From the NCBI GenBank assembly GCA_029747015.1, contig JAKOGI010000449.1, forward strand, positions 303,501-367,500: DNA of 64,000 bases, written 5' to 3'. The notes beneath the pieces were generated by a model. The model made no database searches, had not been told where the DNA came from, and saw nothing but the letters and a program-made list of their open reading frames with translations. This stretch comes from Carnegiea gigantea. Taxonomy: Eukaryota > Streptophyta > Magnoliopsida > Caryophyllales > Cactaceae. Made by a program: the position numbers and the translations under genes. Below are positions 57,956-64,000 of this stretch, piece after piece. The number at the start of each line of letters is the position of its first letter. Position 1 is the first letter of the stretch.

Positions 57956-58740
57956 TGGTAATTATTTTAAAACAAAAAAAACAAAATTTGTAATTAAAAA
58001 ACTAACCAAAACCGAGACCCTGCCCCCTACATTCGACCTCCACTCCATTATTGAGGCCCTTCTTTCTCTCTCTAACCGGTGGGCTCTCCCTCTCTGCACA
58101 ATCCCTATCTCTCTCCCTCTGACTCTCATGCTTCTCGGTTGTTCTCAGTGCACAGCCAAGACAACCACCATCCCAGGCCCTTTTTTGGTGTCACCTTTGA
58201 CATGGGTCACCACTATTGACATGATGAACACGCCTCCCCACTGCCGACAAAAATAGATCATAGCCCCTGATTGGAGCCTCCCCAACTCACACCGTTACTA
58301 CCATTGGGTAGATCGGACGAGAAGGAGTCAGATGATGCCATTCACGCCACCACATGCGCCACCCCACAGGCCACGAGTGACCACTTGCACGTCCCTCTTG
58401 ACGTCGATTCGAGGTATTCTTATCACCATGGCTTAGATCGGTGTGCCTAGAGGATAGTGAAGGAAAACGGTGATTTTCTGATGGGTTATACCCGCGTGCC
58501 TCTCCTTTTTTCTAGCCCTTTCTTGCTTCTACCTTTTTTATTATGTTTTTTTAATTTTTTTTATGGGTGTGTGGAGGACATGGGTTTGGCCACAAAGGCC
58601 TCGTCGGAGCTCTTTCCGCCATAACCACAGAGGCATCGGCGGAGTTTGGTTGGTTAGGCACCGCAAGTCCGATCAGATTTAGGGTCAAGGGTGAGCCTTA
58701 GTAAGGAAAAAAGGGGTTCTCGGTTCGGGGAAAAATAATT
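57956..58740 (-). other. GC-richer insert in copia leader
   Basis: Base composition rises sharply compared with both neighbours, with CTCTCTCCCTCT-type tracts and mixed GC sequence. No long frame is open on either strand and I recognise no protein. It may be part of the copia 5' leader or a captured host fragment. Confidence 0.35.
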
Positions 58741-59011
58741 AGTCAAGCCATACTTAGCAGATAATCACATTTGAAGAGCATTCTTTCCTGAATTAAAATA
58801 GCCTAATGTGATCAGTTGAGAAGAACACATCATTATATTGATACTTAGAACAATCCAGTTCGTGTAAATATAAAAAATTAATTACATAGGCAGATTATTT
58901 GAGTCAATTAGGGCTAATAGATTATACTTTGAGCATAATTCGAACATAGAATGAACTAATCATATGTTTAGGCTTGATGGATCAATTCGGGGTTGAAACC
59001 GAGCAATAATG

Positions 59012-59023
59012 GCTTTGATACCA
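59012..59023 (-). promoter_or_regulatory. Copia primer-binding site
   Basis: Minus strand TGGTATCAAAGC, one base from the initiator-Met tRNA site, one base inside the LTR edge CCCAACA. Confidence 0.75.
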
Positions 59024-59024
59024 C

Positions 59025-59356
59025 TGTTGGGAAATCAAGGATATACCTTAGAGATGCGAAAGCATAGGAATCTATTGCTCAATAATTGCCCATGTATTGT
59101 CAAACCGGGTTGATGGTGGCTACTAGAGTCACCGTACAACATCATGCCTCAAACCCAATCCTAAGTGATGGTAAGATTAACGTGATAGAGAAAGTGAAAA
59201 GAGAGCCGGCCAGATTCACCCACCCTTGTTGCTCTTAATCAGCTCCTTATTCGGTTCCAAGAATTGCAATTGATAGATGATTATTATGAATGATTAATAC
59301 ATACTTAATCGCCCACTTAATGTGGGTATCAATGTGACCATTACACTCGGTCAACA
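59025..59356 (-). repeat. Copia 5' LTR
   Basis: Starts TGTTGGGAAATC beside the primer-binding site and probably ends at GGTCAACA (59356), giving TG...CA and about 330 bp, a normal copia LTR size. The outer boundary is inferred because no second LTR copy was found in the window. Confidence 0.6.
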
Positions 59357-61080
59357 TACCCGATAAAAAATAGGTTCTGCAGGCCCATCACCATTTTGTT
59401 GCTCACCTTTGACAATATGCATTAACTCATAGGTCATCTCCTTACACAATAGGTAGTAGCATTCTCTTTTTGCTACATGGGACTTAACGGTGGAAAAGAT
59501 TCTGTCAATAAGTGGGTAAGTATGAATTGTAGCAAAATCACCATGTCCGCCTTGAACTCTAAGTTCCATAATAACTTGATCATGTGACTCGACTAGCTCA
59601 TATATTTTCTGCTTTACAGTCATTGATGACTTAATATTTTTGTGCATCGATTTAACTCTTTGTGTGCTTCTCATGCCTGGAAAAACCAAAAAAAAAAAAA
59701 GTTAATCAATATGAATATAGTCTATTAGGTATGATAGAAAAAGCTTAAAGCTTAGGCTACCAACCTCCATAGAAATATTCACGTAAGTATGCTTCTACCC
59801 ACTTCTCCTTATCATTATACAAGTCCTTAGCCCTTTTTTTTTATCTTAAACTCCATAAAGGGACACAAGTTCTTGCCAACCTTTTTTAAAATCATTTGAA
59901 GCTTGATACTTGTTGATGCACTTAATAAAGCCGTTACAAAATTTGACACTTCCATTCGCCTTAACATTTCTCATGAGATGCCAGAAGCATAGTCTATGTT
60001 GCGCTTTAGCGAATATCACCTTAATTGCATTAGCCATTGCTTTGTCTCCATCTGTTAGAACAATTAGTGGATTTTGCCCCTCCCCTGCTTCGTCTAATTG
60101 TTCTAAAACCCAAATAAATGAATATTCTTTCTCATCGACCACCAATGCACATTCAAAAGACACTGCCTTTCAGTTATGATTGACACCAACAAGTACCACA
60201 AGTGGCTTATTATAGGCATTGCATTTGTAAGTGATATCAAAAACAAGGACTTGTCCAAAAGTTTTGTAGTCTATGCATGAAACTCTATCACACCAAAATA
60301 ATTTTTCTACGTAACTCTCACCATTCGTGGTACACTTCATGAAAAATGATGGATCAACATGCTTTTTCCCCCCTTAAACAACCCATAAAAACCTCATCAT
60401 CACCATCACGTTCTTTTTCCTTTTAAAACTTTTTCGCATGATTCTTTAGATCTTGCTTAAGAAAACTCAATTTGTGATAACTTCTAGCTTGTTTCACAAA
60501 CTTTCGCATGATGCAACGGGGAGAGATACCAGCACTATGCATGTGTTCAATTTCAATTTGAGTCTCCTTTGGAATTATGAAATCTTAATTTTTAAATGGA
60601 AAAAATTTGCGTTAGTAATAACATAACTGAATAAGTATATATGACAATTTAAAAATTGATGTTGTCTAACGTCAAGTATAGTACTTGATCTGCATTAGCA
60701 AGGGATGTGTATATTCAACAATAAATCTTACCACAATCCAATAATCTGTTTCTTTAATCCACTTGAATTGTATTTCACCTTTACAGCCAAACATGTTTCA
60801 TCCTTCACTTGTCGCACTATATCAATGTTGTCAACATAGTTTGCTAAGCCTACTCCCCCTGAAGAACATTTAAACAACGTTGAGGTTGGATGTCCATCTC
60901 TTCTACTTTTGCATATCCCATCCTTCCTAACTCCAAAATCTTGAACTTTAGCATATTTTTATAAAATTCATGGCCTAAGTCAAGAGTTTTGAATCTAACT
61001 CTCCTCATGTCTTCCATAATAATATCTTGAAATTCTTCATCTAGTGTTACTTGTATATCTTTCAAATTTTCAATTATATA
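59357..61080 (-). pseudogene. FAR1-related / MULE transposase, broken
   Basis: Minus strand. The piece 61065-60850 is a FAR1-type DNA-binding start (TLDLGHEFYKNMLKFKILELG). About 60840-60720 continues it with ETCLAVKVKYNSSG. About 60570-60480 gives AGISPRCIMRKFVKQ. The catalytic part (about 60345 to 59846) has Asp in FDITYKCN, Asp in LTDGDKAMANAI and HRLCFWHLMRN, with one stop near 60170. The piece 59689-59351 has FPGMRSTQRVKSMH. The C-terminal SWIM zinc finger is absent, cut near the copia LTR. FAR1-like proteins are domesticated Mutator transposases; this one is most simply a dead MULE. Confidence 0.85.
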
Positions 61081-62132
61081 AAATCATCATATTCATCCGT
61101 ATATTCTTCTTTTTATTCAATTTAAATATCTCACTGAACAAATTGTAAATATTAATTAAAAAAATAAAAAACAAAGGAGGAATCCTATTGGATAATTGTA
61201 AATGTTAAGAAAAATCAAATCAACAAAAAATAACGCATAGAATTTGATCATTTTCTTAAATTCATGCAGTACTTTGATACATATCTAAGAAAATTTATAA
61301 TTGATACAATTAAAGATAAAATAAATATGCATTATGTGTTGAAGTATAAAAAAAAATAAGAAACACAAGATGAAAAATAACCTAGTAAATATGCCACACG
61401 AACACATAAAAACATAAAAAATAAAAATATAGATTATTTTAAGTTGTCAACTTTAGAAGCATATGATATAAGTTTCAATGAGATTCACATATAAGAAAAT
61501 TTCATTGCATCAAATTTGTCCTACACGAAGGGAGTTGCAAAAAATTATAATAGATACAATTAAAGATAAAATAAATACACATTATAATACAAAAAAAACT
61601 TACATTATTATTGGACTCCGCCATTGGAGATTGCTTATGATGATATGAATAGAAAGGGTGGAGAGTTTGAAATAGTGATGAATTAAACTTAGCTAACAAT
61701 TTAATTCAAAGAAATTGTGGGAATCTAATTGCAAGGAAGAAGTACGCAAATTTTATAAAACCACTAAAATAAGGAAATCAATTCTTATTGTATAGCAACT
61801 ATTGGATTCAAAGGGAACAATCTTTGAAAACCGATTTTGTTAAAAAAAGTATTCAATAGATGTTCCTTAGTCCAAAGGAGTTTTAAAATGTGTATATTCA
61901 CATTGATCGTTAAACATTTAGGGCAATATTGAGGATTGAACCTATGACCTCTTTACCACCATTTAAGGATCCCAACCATTAGGCTATTAGGCTTTTGCTT
62001 GGACTTAATGCTTTTGATTCATATAAAATTATTGATCTTGCAGAATAAAACCTCAACACGCCCTTTAATCCTCCCATTCTCGACATTCAAACTTCCATCC
62101 CATTAAACAATACGCTGCACAGTCCATCGACG
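61081..62132. other. AT-rich intergenic DNA
   Basis: No gene is recognised. The stretch AAAATTATAATTGATACAATTAAAGATAAAATAAATA-like wording occurs twice (about 61290-61330 and 61535-61580), a direct repeat about 250 bases apart. MULE terminal repeats could not be identified. Confidence 0.4.
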
Positions 62133-62357
62133 ATGACGACAACATCGGCCGAGATCCGACGATCGGTCGAGCTATTACCGGCGACATTTTATTTTTTTCC
62201 GGCATGCACATTTTTTCTGGCAACAATTATCTTTTCGGTCATTTTTTGTGGCTTGTTGGTTTTGTGCGGGGGCGGAGGCCGCCGAAAATATCACTGGCTG
62301 GAGATAACCTGGCCAACTTCGAATTCGGTGGTATCCTCCTGGAAAATTTGGAGTTAA
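62133..62357 (+). CDS. Small membrane-protein-like ORF, unproven
   Basis: 74 codons starting MTTTSAEIRRSVELL in a locally GC-richer patch. Residues about 18-45 are strongly hydrophobic (FYFFPACTFFLATIIFSV...), like one membrane span, followed by GGGGRRKYHW. I do not recognise a family. The ORF could be a small host peptide gene, an exon, or chance. There is no clear TATA box or splice support. Confidence 0.2.
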   Translation: MTTTSAEIRRSVELLPATFYFFPACTFFLATIIFSVIFCGLLVLCGGGGRRKYHWLEITWPTSNSVVSSWKIWS

Positions 62358-63766
62358 TGGCCAAAAACTATGGTGGGTGGTTTGGGCTTCATGCATCAAA
62401 TAATTTAATTCTTTTTTTTTTTTGTTTCTTTTTAATGTTTCTTAGGTCTTTCATTGAATTGAAGGTAGAATTTTTCACAATCAAAACATGTCCTTAAAAT
62501 AATTTTTCAAGTAATTATCATAAGTTTAATAATTTAAAAATATTACATTTAATTTCATTAAAAAATAAAAATTAACGGCAGAGATTGAACATTGCCACAT
62601 GTGCCCCTAAGATTGTGGGAATTACCGTAACTCTCATAATTTCCATTTTGTAGAAATCGCTATACCTGCACTGCTTTGCTTTAATATATTTTTGTTATGT
62701 GACTTTTGTACGCCTTGCTCTAGTATTTTCTCTAAAAGATTAAAAAAAAAAACAATCATGCAATTGTGACCTCTTTTGGAATCAGCATGCAACTGTAACT
62801 AGGGAAGATAGTTCTATCCAAATTCAAGGCAAATCCGATCAAATTTGATTTAAAGTAAAATTGTTTGATCCGAATTTGACCCCAAAAAATATGAAATTTA
62901 GTTGGATTGGTTGGGTTTGGATTTAAGATTTTACATGTTTAACGCGATTGTTGTGAGTTTTTTTCTTTTCCTTTTTTGGGGCTTTCTCTCTACAACACAT
63001 GTTGCTTAGAAAAGGCAACCTTAATGACCCTTAACACCTTTTGTTTTGTGTTGCACCCCAATAGTCAATACTCAATGCTGGATGCCCCAAGAAATTTTGT
63101 ATCTTGGATCTCAACTCTCTTTGTTTCTCCTCTTTGTCAAAGCCGCAAAATACATCGTAGTCGGCGCCCAAGAATAGTTGTCTTGGTCCCTCTATCCCTA
63201 TCCTATCCACAATTTTTGTAAAACTCCAAAAGGTTACAACACAAGTTCTAGCCTCCAACATGACCTCTACAATTGCATATATTCAACTTCATTTACAAGG
63301 TTTGACTCAAGTTACTTGTAACTTTTAGCTCCTGACATCAGAGTCACAAGCTGCAGTTATTGCAATTCAACACTTTTTTCTCATCTTCACTAATTATGAC
63401 GCATTTACATGAAAAAAAGGAGGTGAGTATAAAAAAATCAAAAAATTAAAACATACAAGGATCAAATGGATGCAATCATATGTGAATCTGAACCAATGTG
63501 GAGCATATTTAGATTGAGCATCCTACTCCGCAACATCCTAATCTGATGTAAGGGATGTTGATAAGGTTTTTTTGAATCCAAAAATGAAATAGGTCGAACT
63601 TGAATTTTATATAGATACAATTCCAGTATGATTCATTGTCATCTGTAATTTTGACTTAAGGGATGGTAAAAATTGAAAATTAGAAAAACAGCAAAGAAAC
63701 TTCCGGTCCATCACCTTGGTAGCCACTAACCTCCCCCTTCCCCCCAACCCAAAAAAATGTACATGA
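62358..63766. other. Intergenic DNA, no gene seen
   Basis: Open frames here are short and overlap on both strands without motifs. T-rich at about 62410-62440, otherwise unremarkable. Confidence 0.45.
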
Positions 63767-63955
63767 TCACCTTGCAGCAACCTTCTTGTCAAGCTCCCCC
63801 TCTTTCTTGAACTCCCTCCTTTGGCCCTTGAATGTGACTAATTTGTCTAAGCTCAAGACCCAAACAAAGAAAATGTCATGGTTGCCACCATCATGCTCAA
63901 CTATAGTCATTGGCGTCCACACCAAATTGTTCAAGCCTAGACTTATTGGGCCCAA
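63767..63955 (-). CDS. Possible exon of unknown gene
   Basis: The minus strand stays open for about 68 codons, with LGPISLGLNNLVWTPMTIV, EHDGGNHDIFFVWVLSLD and a Lys/Glu/Arg-rich end before a stop. Base composition is more gene-like than the surroundings. No family recognised; no splice acceptor is evident upstream, where a stop lies near 63968. It could be the last exon of a gene running in from beyond the window, or chance. Confidence 0.2.
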   Translation of the reverse strand: MGPISLGLNNLVWTPMTIVEHDGGNHDIFFVWVLSLDKLVTFKGQRREFKKEGELDKKVAAR

Positions 63956-64000
63956 GGAAGCACCGTTGGAAGATCAGAGAGAATGGGATGGTTAGAAAAG

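Noticed and set aside
62976..63261. Overlapping 76-81-codon ORFs on both strands
   Set aside because: No motif, no composition change and no splice or promoter signal. Treated as chance.

Overview
The window is nuclear DNA of a flowering plant, most likely a dicot. It is AT-rich, carries TATA-type and telo-box-type plant signals and GT-AG introns, and is almost wholly built of transposable elements: Ty3/gypsy of three kinds, Ty1/copia, CACTA, Mutator/FAR1, PIF/Harbinger remnants, small inverted-repeat elements and an old pararetrovirus copy. I see no rRNA or tRNA gene, no CRISPR array, and no host gene complete inside the window.

Layout. 1-6.1 kb: AT-rich intergenic DNA with decayed PIF/Harbinger pieces (+), Helitron-like ends and two MITEs. 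6.1-6.5 kb: the only convincing start of a host gene (-), two coding exons with a CT-rich leader and telo-boxes in intron 1; its later exons are not seen. 7-9.3 kb: two more MITEs. 9.3-13.1 kb: a broken endogenous caulimovirid (+) holding protease, reverse transcriptase/RNase H, a downstream ORF and the promoter/leader. 13.2-21.8 kb: an Athila-type gypsy element (-) with gag, pol and the extra third ORF, cut at its gag end. 21.8-36.8 kb: a tandem gag-only LTR element (-), arranged LTR-internal-LTR-internal-LTR, with LTRs of about 4.9 kb that carry a 60-bp hairpin minisatellite. 36.8-59.4 kb: a three-level nest in which a copia element (-) is split by a gypsy element (-), itself split by an 8.6-kb CACTA transposon. 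59.4-61.1 kb: a FAR1/MULE transposase pseudogene (-). 61.1-64 kb: intergenic DNA with two weak small ORFs.

The most striking parts are the CACTA transposon and the gag-only array. The CACTA element has a perfect 3-bp target duplication and dense palindromic ends. It also has two fully open multi-exon genes (about 1,150 and 481 aa), each with a splice acceptor at or next to its ATG, which suggests that one shared leader exon feeds both. The gag-only array looks like a Tekay/Del-derived non-autonomous family that depends on pol supplied by another element.

All calls come from reading the sequence by eye. Family names rest on recognised motifs; no database was searched.
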